From Simplicispira sp. 125 (GTDB lineage: Bacteria > Pseudomonadota > Gammaproteobacteria > Burkholderiales > Burkholderiaceae_C): a DNA stretch of 64,000 bases. The position numbers and the translations under genes are program-made. Below are positions 9,634 through 19,290 of this stretch, in pieces. The number at the start of each line of letters is the position of its first letter. Positions within the stretch are counted from its first letter, which is position 1. The stretch lies in the NCBI RefSeq assembly GCF_003096555.1, contig NZ_QEKM01000001.1:1674001-1738000 (forward strand). The letters are read 5' to 3'. A model generated the notes under the pieces. It did no database searches and was not told the DNA's origin. It saw only the letters and a list, made by a program, of their open reading frames with translations.

Positions 9634-10827
9634 ATGGCCCACGCCGCTTTTCAATGGGATGACCCTTTCCTCCTGAGCCAGCAACTGACCGACGACGAGC
9701 GCGCCATCCAGGGCGCCGCCGCAGCGTATTGCCAGGACAAGCTGGCACCCCGCGTGCTGGACGCCTTCCGCCACGAAAAGATGGACGTGAGCATCTTCCG
9801 CGAGATGGGCGAAGTGGGTCTCTTGGGCCCCACCATCCCCGAGCAGTACGGCGGCCCTGGTCTCTCCTACGTGGCCTACGGCCTGATCGCCCGCGAAGTG
9901 GAGCGCGTGGATTCGGGCTACCGCTCGATGGCCAGCGTGCAGTCGTCGTTGGTAATGGTGCCCATCCATGAATTCGGCACCGAAGCGCAGAAGCAGAAAT
10001 ACCTGCCCAAGCTCGCCAGCGGCGAGTGGATCGGCTGCTTCGGCCTGACCGAGCCCGACCACGGCTCCGACCCCGGCAGCATGGCCACGCGCGCCTACAA
10101 GGTCGATGGCGGCTACAAGCTCAAGGGCAGCAAGATGTGGATCACCAACAGCCCCGTGGCCGACGTGTTCGTGGTCTGGGCCAAGGAAGTGTCCGAAGGC
10201 GGCGCCGTGGGCCCCATCCGCGGCTTTGTGCTGGAAAAGGGCATGAAGGGCCTGACGGCCCCCGCCATCCACGGCAAGGTGGGCCTGCGTGCATCGATTA
10301 CCGGCGAGATCGTGATGGACGACGTGTTCGTGCCCGAAGAAAACGCCTTCCCTGAAGTGCAAGGTTTGAAGGGCCCCTTCACCTGCCTGAACAGCGCCCG
10401 TTACGGCATCGCCTGGGGCGCCCTGGGTGCGGCCGAGTTCTGCTGGCACACCGCCCGCCAGTACACGCTGGACCGCAAGCAGTTTGGCCGCCCCCTGGCT
10501 GCCAACCAGCTCATCCAGAAGAAGCTGGCCGACATGCAGACCGAGATCGCCATCGGCCTGCAAGCCTGCCTGCAGTTTGGCCGCATGAAGGACGCGGGCA
10601 CGGCCAGCGTGGAAGGCACCTCCCTCATCAAGCGCAACAGCTGCGGCAAGGCGCTGGACATCGCCCGCCTGGCGCGCGACATGATGGGCGGCAACGGCAT
10701 CAGCGACGAGTTTGGCGTGGCCCGCCACCTGGTGAACCTGGAAGTGGTGAACACCTACGAAGGCACGCACGATGTGCATGCGCTGATCCTGGGCCGCGCC
10801 CAGACGGGGATTGCGGCGTTTTCGTGA
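9634..10827 (+). CDS. gcdH: Glutaryl-CoA dehydrogenase
   Basis: FAD-dependent acyl-CoA dehydrogenase that oxidises and decarboxylates glutaryl-CoA to crotonyl-CoA in lysine, tryptophan and glutarate breakdown. The 397 residues include the FAD segment [16 protein letters not shown] and KMWITNSP. The catalytic base is the glutamate of [17 protein letters not shown] (Glu376), a C-terminal motif highly typical of GcdH. It is followed, after a repeat-rich gap, by a class III CoA-transferase, a usual partner that would activate glutarate. Confidence 0.96.
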   Translation: MAHAAFQWDDPFLLSQQLTDDERAIQGAAAAYCQDKLAPRVLDAFRHEKMDVSIFREMGEVGLLGPTIPEQYGGPGLSYVAYGLIAREVERVDSGYRSMASVQSSLVMVPIHEFGTEAQKQKYLPKLASGEWIGCFGLTEPDHGSDPGSMATRAYKVDGGYKLKGSKMWITNSPVADVFVVWAKEVSEGGAVGPIRGFVLEKGMKGLTAPAIHGKVGLRASITGEIVMDDVFVPEENAFPEVQGLKGPFTCLNSARYGIAWGALGAAEFCWHTARQYTLDRKQFGRPLAANQLIQKKLADMQTEIAIGLQACLQFGRMKDAGTASVEGTSLIKRNSCGKALDIARLARDMMGGNGISDEFGVARHLVNLEVVNTYEGTHDVHALILGRAQTGIAAFS

Positions 10828-10950
10828 CTTCCCCCTGAGGCGCTGCGCGCCTTCCCCCTTCTCTCGGCTTCGCCGGGAAGGGGGACGACGCCCTCGCTGC
10901 GGGGCGGCCCTTGCTCGGCGTCCCTGGCTTGGAGACACGCCCACCTCACC
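10828..10950. repeat. GC-rich intergenic repeat, copy 1
   Basis: Begins right after gcdH. It shares a long imperfect match with 31016-31140: CCCCTGA.G.GCTGCGC.CCTTCCCCC, then CTCTCG, then GGGGCGGCCCTTGC.CGGCG.CCCTGGC. It is rich in hairpins (for example TTCTCTCGGCTTCGCCGGGAA). This is typical intergenic filler of Comamonadaceae genomes and may terminate transcription. Confidence 0.6.
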
Positions 10951-10971
10951 CCTCATGCCAATTTCACACGT

Positions 10972-11022
10972 TTTTGGCCTCTAGCGCTTTATAGATAAGC
11001 GCTAGCAGCTATCAATTTAATA
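10972..11022. repeat. Interspersed palindromic repeat, copy 3
   Basis: A nearly perfect member of the family: GGCCTCTAGCGCTTTATAGATAAGCGCTAGCAGCTATCAA. CTAGCGCTT and AAGCGCTAG form a 9-base inverted repeat around a short loop. It ends 13 bases before the CoA-transferase start and so lies inside that gene's leader or promoter. Confidence 0.85.
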
Positions 11023-11035
11023 GTTCACCAACCCC

Positions 11036-12310
11036 ATGACCACATCACCCAAGAACGCTGGCGCCCTCGCAGGCATCAAGGTGCTCGACCTCTCCCGTGT
11101 GCTGGCCGGGCCGTGGTGCACGCAGATCCTGGCCGACCTGGGCGCGGACGTGGTCAAAGTGGAACGCCCCGGCGTGGGCGACGACACGCGCCAGTGGGGC
11201 CCGCCTTTTTTGAAAGATGCCGACGGCAACGACACCGACCAGGCCAGCTACTACACCGCCTGCAACCGCAACAAGCGCTCGGTCACCATCGACATGGCCT
11301 CGCCAGAGGGCCAGGCGCTGATCCGGCAGATGACGCAAGAGGCGGACATCGTGGTGGAGAACTTCAAGGTGGGCGGGCTTAAGCAATATGGGCTGGACCA
11401 TGAGAGCCTGCGCGCGCTCAACCCGCGCCTCATCTACTGCTCCGTCACCGGTTTCGGGCAGGACGGGCCTTATGCCGAACGCGCGGGCTACGACCTGATG
11501 GTGCAGGCCATGACAGGCCTGATGAGCATCACGGGCCAGGCTGACACCGAACCCGGCGGCGGCCCGATGCGCGTGGGCGTGGCCGTCATTGACCTGTTCA
11601 CGGGCCTGTATGCCAGCAACGCCATCCTGGCCGCGCTGCATGTGCGCGACAACGCCACCCATGGCACCGGCCAGGGCCAGCACATCGACATGGCGCTGCT
11701 GGACGTGGGCATGGCCGTGCTGGCCAACCAGGCCTCGGGCTTCCTCGCCACCGGCAAGGCGCCCGGCCGCATGGGCAACAGCCACCCCAGCCTCGCGCCC
11801 TACCAAGACTTCCCCACCGCCGACGGCAACATGCTGTTGGCCATTGGCAACGACGGCCAGTTCCAGCGCTTTTGCGCCGCCGCCGAGCAGCCCCAGTGGG
11901 CCAGCGACCCGTGCTATGCCACCAACACACTGCGCGTGCAAAACCGTGCTGCGCTGATCCCCGCCATGGAGGCCGTGACGCGCACGCGCACCACGGCCGA
12001 CTGGATCACGCTGCTGGAAGACAAGGCCGTGCCCTGCGGCCCCATCAACACCATTGCACAGGCGTTTGACGACGCGCAGGTGCAGGCCCGTGGCCTGGCC
12101 GTGACGCTGCCGCGCTGGAAGGACGGCGAGGCCGCCACCGACAACGTGCAGCAGATCACCGGCGTGGCCAGCCCGCTGCGTTTGTCGGCCACGCCGCCCG
12201 TGCTGCGCAATGCGCCACCTGCGCTGGGCCAACACACTGATGAGGTATTGCAGTCGTTGGGGCTGGATGCCGACCACATTGCGCGCTTGCGTGCTGACGG
12301 GGTGGTGTGA
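11036..12310 (+). CDS. CaiB/BaiF class III CoA-transferase (glutarate activation likely)
   Basis: A 424-residue family III CoA-transferase. Signature parts are GIKVLDLSRVLAGPWCTQIL at the N-terminus, the catalytic aspartate in QHIDMALLDVGMAVLANQ, and EDKAVPCGPINTIAQAFDD near the C-terminus. Placed after gcdH under a divergent LysR regulator, it most likely moves CoA to glutarate (the gcdG role); substrate assignment is from context. A 209-base gap holding two repeats separates it from gcdH, so it may also have its own promoter. Confidence 0.88.
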   Translation: MTTSPKNAGALAGIKVLDLSRVLAGPWCTQILADLGADVVKVERPGVGDDTRQWGPPFLKDADGNDTDQASYYTACNRNKRSVTIDMASPEGQALIRQMTQEADIVVENFKVGGLKQYGLDHESLRALNPRLIYCSVTGFGQDGPYAERAGYDLMVQAMTGLMSITGQADTEPGGGPMRVGVAVIDLFTGLYASNAILAALHVRDNATHGTGQGQHIDMALLDVGMAVLANQASGFLATGKAPGRMGNSHPSLAPYQDFPTADGNMLLAIGNDGQFQRFCAAAEQPQWASDPCYATNTLRVQNRAALIPAMEAVTRTRTTADWITLLEDKAVPCGPINTIAQAFDDAQVQARGLAVTLPRWKDGEAATDNVQQITGVASPLRLSATPPVLRNAPPALGQHTDEVLQSLGLDADHIARLRADGVV

Positions 12311-12646
12311 CGGAACGGGCTTATGGCTTCTGATGGGAGGCCTTTGATAGGCATTTGAGGGACTGTTTAAACGCGGCGTGGCGCCTGTTCAGTCACTGCA
12401 CCCTCATGTTCGAGGCGCTGGCTCTTGCGCTTGCGCGCGAGATGTCAGTGGCAGCCCGTGCGCGCATCTTGCACTGCGCGGACAACGCGTTGTGGCGCCA
12501 GATCGATGTTCAAAGCCTTCATTGCGAGAGCCAAAGGGCAATCTGCCGGAGGCAACTATCGCCTCTGACGGTTTTCACGGCTTTTACGGGGTGCAGTTGA
12601 CCAACCGGGCTGTCAATACCGTGCGCCGAGACGAGGCCACAGCGAC
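12311..12646. other. Gene-free stretch with transposon debris
   Basis: 336 bases between the CoA-transferase gene and the first clear IS remnant. It marks the left border of the accessory island. Apart from an ISL3-like fragment (listed separately) I see no intact reading frame with family features. The sequence after 12520 does not continue either transposase in frame. Confidence 0.5.
12397..12519 (+). pseudogene. Fragment of ISL3-type transposase
   Basis: In the frame of 12355 the translation contains LMFEALALALAREMSVAARARI, then LWRQIDV. This resembles the helix-turn-helix part that precedes the DDE domain in ISL3-family transposases (FEAL..LAREM.VAA.ARI....LWR). The fragment is about 40 residues with no continuation, so it is a relic. 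The family call is tentative. Confidence 0.45.
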
Positions 12647-13195
12647 ATGCGTTGGTGCTCGGACGGCTTCGAGATCAAGTGTGACTCAGGACAAACCGTG
12701 ACCGCGACATTCACGAAAGATTGTTGTGATCGCGAGATCCTGGCCTACCGGGCATGGGAGGGCAAAGGGCTGCCGGGCGAGCCGGTGCGTGAAATGCTCA
12801 TTGAGGCCGTGGAGAAGCGCTTCGGTCATGTCGATGGCATTCCCGAGGCTCACGCCTTGGAGTTTCTCTCTGACAATGGCGGCGCCTACATCGCAGCCGA
12901 GACCCAGCAGATCGCCAGGCAGTTGGGTTTGAAGCCGGTCAACACGCCGGTGTGCAGCCCGCAGAGCAACGGCGTGGCCGAGAGCTTCGTGAACACGTTC
13001 AAGCGCGACTACGTCAGCCGCATGGACCTTGCCGATGCGAGAACGGTGATGGAGCAGATGGCCGCAGCCTTCGAACACTTCAATAAAGTGCACCCGCACT
13101 CGGCGTTGAAGATGAAATCACCCAGAGAGTTCAGGCAGCATCGCGCTGCCCAACAGCGGATTGCTCAGATCGAGCAGACGCTACATTGCGAATAG
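12647..13195 (+). pseudogene. IS3-family transposase OrfB, 3' fragment
   Basis: 182 residues covering the C-terminal catalytic core of an IS3-type (IS2-like) OrfB. MRWCSDGFEIKCDSG marks the start of the rve domain. FLSDNGGAYIA carries the second Asp and CSPQSNGVAESFVNTFKRDY the Glu of the DDE triad. The first third of OrfB and all of OrfA are absent, so the element cannot move on its own. It lies 252 bases before the RHS gene and probably helped build the island. Confidence 0.85.
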
Positions 13196-13447
13196 TCCGT
13201 GTCCTGAAATACGGGGGCAAGATCACTTGTTGTTGTGGGGGCGTCCATATATGCAATGTTATGGCTCCCCTGCTGTCAGAAGGCAAAGAAGCATCGGATA
13301 CGCCCTGTTACGCCGAAATGCATGCCGTTGCATTGACCAATCTGACGCTTGCTGTGTAGAGTCCACGCGCAAGAGGTAAAGCCCGCAGCGCTGGTAACCG
13401 CCACGCGATCAGGAAAATAATTAGGTATAAAAAATAAGGGGAGAGGG
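13196..13447. promoter_or_regulatory. Leader region of the RHS gene
   Basis: Starts with the probable outer end of the IS3 remnant (TGTCCTGAAATACGGGGGCA). The last 30 bases are AT-rich and contain TATAAA (13428-13433), which could serve as a -10 element, and then a G/A-rich AAGGGGAGAGGG directly before the ATG at 13448. The promoter is inferred only. Confidence 0.3.
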
Positions 13448-16400
13448 ATGCAGTACTCGATTGATTTAGCCTATCTGGAAGGCGTGCAAGTCAGCGCGAC
13501 CAGTGGCTTGATGTTGCGCTGGTTTTGTCGATTTTTTGTAACACCTATTTTTCTTCTTATATCGAGTCAATCCCAATCTGCCCAGCCACCTAAGTGGTGC
13601 GAAAGCAAGCCTGGTAATACATACTCTTGGGGTTGTGACCGATATTTTTCGAGCAAGGAGGAGGCGGCTCAAAAAATATCAGAAGAAAAGCTCGTGCAGC
13701 TCAATTCGCAGCACCCTCACTATCCGCGGTTTTGGGATGGAAATCTGGTCATTGGGCCATTCCGTCCTGATCAAGTACTTTATTCTAGGCCCGCGTATTG
13801 GATGAATCCGCCTTGGAAGGTGGCTGACTCTGTAATGGGGCATGTACACCCAGTTTGCCCCTCTATTGATGGGCGTCAACGTCCCCCTCCTCAAGGCAAT
13901 ATTGAGGCAGAAGCATGTCCGGGGCAGCCTATTGACCCCAAAGACATGATGTGTCCCGCGGGTGGGAGTACACCGAATCCTATTTTGGCGGTCACAGGGG
14001 AGAAGTATCAATCTCGTTCTGATATTAATGGGCTAGGAGCCTTCCCTTTAAGTTTCAGCAGAATTTATCAAAGCTTCGAGGCTGGGGCCGGATCCATGGG
14101 TATGGCATGGCGCCATAATTTTGCAATTTCGTTAGACAAGATAGGCAGCCCCGCAGGTGGGCAAGAAAGTGTAAGGATTACAGATGGCGGGGGTGAGGTA
14201 AGAATATTTACCAAAATCAATGCCATTTGGCAACCTAATGGACACAATGATTCGCTGCAACAAACGAGCGAAGGATGGTTGTATAGATCGGCGCCAAAAG
14301 AGTACGAACTTCATTTCGACTCCGCAGGAAAAGTGCTCCTGCAAACTTTCCGGAATGGCTGGGCAGTCAATTTTTATTACAACACTGACGCTAAGCTTGA
14401 GCGTGTTGTCAATAATTTTGGTCGTTCCTTTGATTTTTTATACAATTCAAAAGGACTTCTTTCGGAGCTGGTGACCGATGCGGGAGAAAATATAACCTAT
14501 GCCTACGATAATAATCAAAGGCTGGTTCAGGTAACCTATGATGGCGGCGACGTCGCAAACTACTTTTACGAAGTCTCTACCGGCCCATCCTTGTTAACGG
14601 GTTGGGCATTAAACGGGCAACGTGTTTCGACGTACTACTACGATAGTGGACGTCGAGCAACGCAAACTATCAAGAGCGGCGGTGTCGATGGCTATACAGT
14701 AAGTTACCCGACCAACATTGGTGAAGCGACGGCCATCACAGACCCGCTTGGCACCAAGCGGAGTTTCAATTACAGCCTGAACCTGGGCAAACTCGCCGTC
14801 ACAGGCGCTGACAAACCCGACGGCCTCGGCCGCCCCGACGCCGCCAGCCGCGTGCAAAACCCCCTGGGCCTAGTCACCGCAGAAACCGACTTCTTGGGTA
14901 CTAGCACCACCACTCAGTGGGACAGCTTCCGGCGCCTGCCCACGGCCATTACTCAAGCCTCCGGCAAACCCGAACAGCGGACCACGTCCACCGAATGGCA
15001 CCCCCAGTGGCGTCTGCCAGTGTCTGTGACCGAACCCGGCCGCACCACCACCTACACCTACGACACCCAGGGCAACCGCCTCACCCAGACGGTCACCGAC
15101 ACCACGGGGGTGACGGGAGGCAACGTCGCTAGAACCACCACCTGGACCTACCACCCCTCCGGCCTTGTCGCGACGGAGACCGCCCCCAACGGTGCAGTGA
15201 CCAGCTACGCCTACGACATCGCAGGCAACCTCACCACGGTCACCAACGCCCTGGGCCATGTAGACACTTACACCCATGACGCTGCCGGGCGTGTGCTCAC
15301 CCACACGGCCCCCACGGGCCTGGTCACCACCTATACCTACGATCCCCGCGGGCGCATGCTCACCACCAACCGGGGCGGGCAGCTCACCACATTGACCTAC
15401 CGCCCCTCGGGTCAGGTGGCCACAGCCACCATGCCGCACGGTCATGTCACCACCTACACCTACGACGCTGCCCAGCGCCTGACGGGCTGGAGCGACAACC
15501 GAGGCCACTCCGGCGTCTACACCCTGGACGCCATGGGCAACCGCACCCGTGAAGAGGTGCGCAATGTCCAGGGCCAACTGGCCTGGCTGCTGGCGCGCAG
15601 TATCAATAGCCTGAACCGCGTGGAAAGCACCACCGTAGGGGGCCAGCTGACCACCATGCAGGGCTTTGATGCCAACGGCGAAGCCGTGAGCACCACCAAC
15701 GCCGCCAACGAAACCACCCAACTCGGTCTGGACGCGCTGCGCCGCGTCAAGACCATCACCAACGCTGCCAATGCCACAGCCCAACTGAGCTACAACGCAC
15801 TGGACAGCGTTACACAGGCCACGGACTTCAAGGGGGTGACCACCACCTACACCCGGGATGCCCTGGGCAACGCTGCCGTTGAATCCAGCCCGGACAGCGG
15901 AGGAGAGGCCGCGCAGTACGACGCACTGGGCCTGCCCACCAGCATCGTCGATGCCCTGGGTCAGGCCACCAGCATCGAACGCGACTTGCTGGGCCGCCCC
16001 ATCCAGATGACCCAGGCCGGTGGACAGACCACCCTCCTGCGCTACGACCTGACGGGCAATCTCTACAACGCGGCCAACCAGCCCAACGCCAGCAAAGGCG
16101 CCTTGAGCGAAATCGTGGACCCCAGCGGCACCACGGTCTACCAGCGCGATGCCTTCGGCCGCGTGATCCACAAAACCCAGACCCTGATCAGCGGGAACGT
16201 GCGCAGTGTGAGCTACAGCTACACCGCCTCCGGTCTGCTAGCCACCACCACCTACCCCGGTGGACAGGTGCTGCAGTATGTCTATGACACCACCGGCCAG
16301 ACCACGGGCCTGACCTGGGCAGGCCAGTCCATCGTGAGCGGCATCACCTGGAGCCCTCTGGGCCAGCCCACCGGCTGGACCTGGAACCTGCCCACAGGGA

Positions 16401-17902
16401 GTACCGGCAACACGCCCATCAACGCCAGCCGCAGCTACAACACCGCGGGCCAGCTCACTGCCACCGAGTTCAGCAGCTACCTGTACAACAACGCAGGCCG
16501 CATCACCAGCCTGACCCAGAACCTGGTCAAGCCTGGCAGCACCAACCCGCTGGAGAGCACCCTCAGCCAGGCCGACACCACCTGGAGCGTGCAGTACGAC
16601 AACCTGGGCCGCATCACCCAACTGGGTGACAGCGTGCGCAGTACCAGCTACCAGTACGACGCCAACGGCAACCGCACGTCCAGCGTGCAGACCACCACTA
16701 CAGGCAATCCAGCCAGCATCAGTACCGTGAGCCGCAGCTACGGCACAGCAGCAGGCCACAACCGCTTGCTGGGCTTTGAGCAAACCGCCAGTGGAGCAGG
16801 CAACACCGCCACCAGCAGCGTTGCCTACCAGTACAACGCAGCAGGCGACCTCACCCACGACGGACTGCGCAGCTACGGCTACGACAGCCAGGGCCGCCTG
16901 GAAAGCGCCACCACCGGAGCAGGGGAAGACGCCCCCAAGACTAAATACGCCCACAACGCCCTGGGCCAGCGCGTCTTCAAGACCGAACCCCTGTACACCG
17001 CCAGCACCCAAAGCACCGGCAAGAACCTGAACAACCTGCTGGCCGATGACGATGAAGAAGACCCGCAGGCAAAGCAGCCCGGCCTCATCCAGCAACTGGT
17101 GAACTTCTTCAGCAAACTCTGGAGCCCTGGCACCAGCGAAGCCGAACTCCTGGGCTGGAGCTACGTGTATGGGGAAGACGGCAGCCTGCTGGGCGAGTAC
17201 GGCACGGGCGGGGCCTTGAGTGGAGGGATTAGCCAATACCTCTACCTGCCCACCGCCAATGGTCCGATGCCCATTGCGGCAATGATCAAGGGAACGGCCT
17301 ACGCCATCCACAGCGACCACCTGAACACCCCGAGAAAGCTCACCCAGGCCGACGGGCACGTGGCATGGCAGTGGGCGTACAGCGCGCTTGGAGATGAGCA
17401 GCCGACCACGGCAGCCAAGCGGTTCACGAGCGAGACGACCACCCCAACCACGGGCACGACCTCTATCCCGGATGTCCAATTCAACCTGCGGTACCCGGGG
17501 CAATACTTTGACCAGGAGACTGGACTGCACTACAACTACTTCAGGAGTTATGACAGCAGGACGGGGCGGTATACGCAGGCGGATCCGATTGGGCTGGATG
17601 GGGGGTGGAATCGGTTTGCCTATGTGGAGGGGAATCCACTGAGCTATGTCGATCCTGAGGGTTTGGCTGCTGAACATACAAGTGGAGCAAGACCGAGTAC
17701 TAAAGGAAAGCATGAGAAAGGTCAGGCACGAAAAGGCAAGGATGCAGGCGGAGAAAAGGGAGATAAAAGCAGAAGACCCCCTAGTCAGAAACCCCCGAAC
17801 CACAAGGGACCTTGGCCTGTTATACTTGGAATATTGCCGTTAGTTTGCCCGCTATGCGAAGTAATGGAGCCACCTCCTATACCCGGGCCTGAGCTTTGTT
17901 AA
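13448..17902 (+). CDS. RHS/YD-repeat protein with DUF6531 and short variable tip
   Basis: A 1484-residue RHS protein. Near residues 150-250 lies a DUF6531-like segment (GAFPLSFSRIYQSFEAGAGSMG). From about 280 to 1280 there are many YD repeats of the form YTYDAAGRL..., which build the toxin-enclosing shell. The core ends with the conserved YFDQETGLHYNYFRSYDSRTG and AYVEGNPLSYVDPEGL. The remaining roughly 77 residues are a basic variable tip (KHEKGQARKGKDAGGEKGDK), then CPLCEV and a Cys end; I cannot name its activity. No PAAR, VgrG or adaptor is nearby. Met22 (13511) would give a clean Sec signal (LRWFCRFFVTPIFLLISS), so export through Sec is possible. Bases 13448 to about 14740 and the last 250 are visibly AT-richer than the core, suggesting a mosaic. 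Confidence 0.92.
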   Translation: MQYSIDLAYLEGVQVSATSGLMLRWFCRFFVTPIFLLISSQSQSAQPPKWCESKPGNTYSWGCDRYFSSKEEAAQKISEEKLVQLNSQHPHYPRFWDGNLVIGPFRPDQVLYSRPAYWMNPPWKVADSVMGHVHPVCPSIDGRQRPPPQGNIEAEACPGQPIDPKDMMCPAGGSTPNPILAVTGEKYQSRSDINGLGAFPLSFSRIYQSFEAGAGSMGMAWRHNFAISLDKIGSPAGGQESVRITDGGGEVRIFTKINAIWQPNGHNDSLQQTSEGWLYRSAPKEYELHFDSAGKVLLQTFRNGWAVNFYYNTDAKLERVVNNFGRSFDFLYNSKGLLSELVTDAGENITYAYDNNQRLVQVTYDGGDVANYFYEVSTGPSLLTGWALNGQRVSTYYYDSGRRATQTIKSGGVDGYTVSYPTNIGEATAITDPLGTKRSFNYSLNLGKLAVTGADKPDGLGRPDAASRVQNPLGLVTAETDFLGTSTTTQWDSFRRLPTAITQASGKPEQRTTSTEWHPQWRLPVSVTEPGRTTTYTYDTQGNRLTQTVTDTTGVTGGNVARTTTWTYHPSGLVATETAPNGAVTSYAYDIAGNLTTVTNALGHVDTYTHDAAGRVLTHTAPTGLVTTYTYDPRGRMLTTNRGGQLTTLTYRPSGQVATATMPHGHVTTYTYDAAQRLTGWSDNRGHSGVYTLDAMGNRTREEVRNVQGQLAWLLARSINSLNRVESTTVGGQLTTMQGFDANGEAVSTTNAANETTQLGLDALRRVKTITNAANATAQLSYNALDSVTQATDFKGVTTTYTRDALGNAAVESSPDSGGEAAQYDALGLPTSIVDALGQATSIERDLLGRPIQMTQAGGQTTLLRYDLTGNLYNAANQPNASKGALSEIVDPSGTTVYQRDAFGRVIHKTQTLISGNVRSVSYSYTASGLLATTTYPGGQVLQYVYDTTGQTTGLTWAGQSIVSGITWSPLGQPTGWTWNLPTGSTGNTPINASRSYNTAGQLTATEFSSYLYNNAGRITSLTQNLVKPGSTNPLESTLSQADTTWSVQYDNLGRITQLGDSVRSTSYQYDANGNRTSSVQTTTTGNPASISTVSRSYGTAAGHNRLLGFEQTASGAGNTATSSVAYQYNAAGDLTHDGLRSYGYDSQGRLESATTGAGEDAPKTKYAHNALGQRVFKTEPLYTASTQSTGKNLNNLLADDDEEDPQAKQPGLIQQLVNFFSKLWSPGTSEAELLGWSYVYGEDGSLLGEYGTGGALSGGISQYLYLPTANGPMPIAAMIKGTAYAIHSDHLNTPRKLTQADGHVAWQWAYSALGDEQPTTAAKRFTSETTTPTTGTTSIPDVQFNLRYPGQYFDQETGLHYNYFRSYDSRTGRYTQADPIGLDGGWNRFAYVEGNPLSYVDPEGLAAEHTSGARPSTKGKHEKGQARKGKDAGGEKGDKSRRPPSQKPPNHKGPWPVILGILPLVCPLCEVMEPPPIPGPELC

Positions 17903-17914
17903 TAGAAGTCTGCC

Positions 17915-18379
17915 ATGAAAAAAATTAATGATGGCCAATCTGATGGCCCCTACGAACTTGCTCTGGCAGCGGCCTCAAGCAGCCAACCCAAATTAGAAGC
18001 AGCAAGATCGCTGCTCGAAGAGGCTCACCAAAATGGAGACCCACGTGCCACATATGCCTTGGCGACTTGGTGCTTGTTCGGCCATGGCGGCTTTGAATTG
18101 GACTTGAAAAGAGCCGTTGCTTTGCTAAAAGAGGCCTCCAAAGCCGATATTCCATCAGCCCATTTCGACTTGGCCGTCTGCTATGAGAAAGGCAGTGGCG
18201 TTAGAAGAAATAATAAATTAGCGTATCGTCATTTTTTGGCAGCTTCCCTTTATGGAGATAATGATGCTTATGGAGAGGTGGGGCGTTGTCTCTACTATGG
18301 AATTGGTATTGATCGCGATCGAAAGGCCGCGAAAATTTGGCTTCGGCGAGCAAGAATGATGGGTGTCAATATTCGCTAA
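17915..18379 (+). CDS. Sel1-repeat protein, candidate RHS immunity
   Basis: 154 residues, 12 bases after the RHS stop. It contains at least three Sel1-like (TPR-type) helical repeats: ATYALATWCLFGHGGFELDL, AHFDLAVCYEKGSGVRRNNK and AYGEVGRCLYYGIGIDRDRK. It has no signal peptide and so acts in the cytoplasm. A small gene placed immediately after an RHS tip is normally the cognate immunity gene. Sel1 proteins are known among genes next to polymorphic toxins, but the pairing is inferred from position only. Codon use is AT-richer than flanking chromosomal genes. Confidence 0.75.
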   Translation: MKKINDGQSDGPYELALAAASSSQPKLEAARSLLEEAHQNGDPRATYALATWCLFGHGGFELDLKRAVALLKEASKADIPSAHFDLAVCYEKGSGVRRNNKLAYRHFLAASLYGDNDAYGEVGRCLYYGIGIDRDRKAAKIWLRRARMMGVNIR

Positions 18380-18466
18380 CATGTAATCCGGGTGGATTTT
18401 GGTTACGGTCGCGCGCGCCAAGCCCACCTCTTGCGTGAGTACACGCACTGAGGTCTATTACTCACA

Positions 18467-18530
18467 CAAAAAGCCACCTGCAACCCCTGCCAGCCGCTAA
18501 AGCTGTGGGGTTCCGGGTGGCTTCTTTTAT
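18467..18530. terminator. Bidirectional terminator, copy A of a duplicated element
   Basis: An A run, then AAGCCACC, ACCCC, a loop with CAGCCGCTAAAGCTG, then GGGGTT, GGTGGCTT and a T run. The outer arms AAGCCACC/GGTGGCTT and the inner AACCCC/GGGGTT pair. It lies between the Sel1 gene (plus) and the XRE gene (minus), so it can terminate both. A near-identical copy is at 20630-20697. Confidence 0.85.
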
Positions 18531-18549
18531 GGTGCCAGCGTTGCGCGTG

Positions 18550-18915
18550 CTACGAGCTGTGTTGAGCCAGCATGGCCTCGATCACGTCAATCACCATGCG
18601 CTGGCGAGGCTTGGAAAGCGTGCTGATGCGCTCCAGTTGATTCTCCAATTTAGACGGTGGGCCGCGCTTGGAGCGCCGGGCCTGTGTGTCTTCTCCAAAT
18701 AACTCTTCCAGCGACATGGACAGGGTTCTGGCTACGGTTGGCAGTGCAGCTACTTGAATGCGCCTGCGGCCTACCTCATAGGCCTGCACGGTCTGCTGCG
18801 ACACCCCCAACACCTCAGCCAGCTGCACCTGCGTGATGCCGCATGCTTTGCGCTGCGCGGCGATGCGCTCGCCCAACGTCACAAAGAAATCGCGCTCTTC
18901 GCTGCTGATGGCCAT
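18550..18915 (-). CDS. XRE-family HTH regulator
   Basis: 121 residues from the ATG at 18915. The helix-turn-helix is GITQVQLAEVLGVSQQTVQAYEVGRRR (residues about 25-50). A C-terminal extension follows: SLEELFGEDTQA, then KRGPPSKLENQLERISTL and a helix RQRMVIDVIEAML. The same C-terminal extension recurs in the beheaded gene at 21357-21560. It is convergent with the toxin/immunity genes and could be an autorepressor; the target is unknown. An alternative start at 18957 has no ribosome-binding site. Confidence 0.88.
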   Translation of the reverse strand: MAISSEERDFFVTLGERIAAQRKACGITQVQLAEVLGVSQQTVQAYEVGRRRIQVAALPTVARTLSMSLEELFGEDTQARRSKRGPPSKLENQLERISTLSKPRQRMVIDVIEAMLAQHSS

Positions 18916-19093
18916 GACTGCGTGTGCCTGCGGGAAAGTGGAGACAGTAGCGAGCATAGGGTCAGCATTTGCGATGAGTGGTGTTGAATACTACTTTGAG
19001 TAGTACACTTCTGTCGAGTTAAAAAAATCTGGATCGCCTGCAAGGCAAGACCCCAGGCTGCTCTCAGGAATCCATCGCACAGGACTCGTTGCC

Positions 19094-19290
19094 ATGCCCC
19101 GCATCCCAAACACTGACATCCAGCGGCTAAAAGAAGAAATTGCAGTGCAACGCCTGGTCGAGAGCTCAGGCATCGAGCTCAAGAAGACGGGCAAGGACCT
19201 GGCAGGGCACTGCCCCTTCCATGCGGATGAAACCGCGAGCCTCATCGTCACACCCGCCAAGAACCTGTGGCACTGCTTTGCCAGAGCAGG
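19094..19290 (+). pseudogene. CHC2 zinc-finger primase fragment (5' end)
   Basis: Starts MPRIPNTDIQRLKEEIAVQR and carries the CHC2 zinc site GHCPFHADETASLIVTPAKN LWHCF of DnaG-type primases found on plasmids and integrative elements. After LWHCFAR the frame leaves the family and runs out by 19354. The DNA at about 19285 switches to a relaxase-helicase sequence read in another frame. This is therefore a truncated 5' end fused to unrelated DNA. Confidence 0.75.

Noticed and set aside
14800..16900. Internal repeats in the RHS gene as a CRISPR or tandem array
   Set aside because: They are degenerate YD-repeat codons, not identical repeats with spacers. No CRISPR array was seen anywhere.
14870..17803. 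Two long minus-strand frames opposite the RHS core
   Set aside because: Gly/Val/Ala-rich shadows of the YD repeats.
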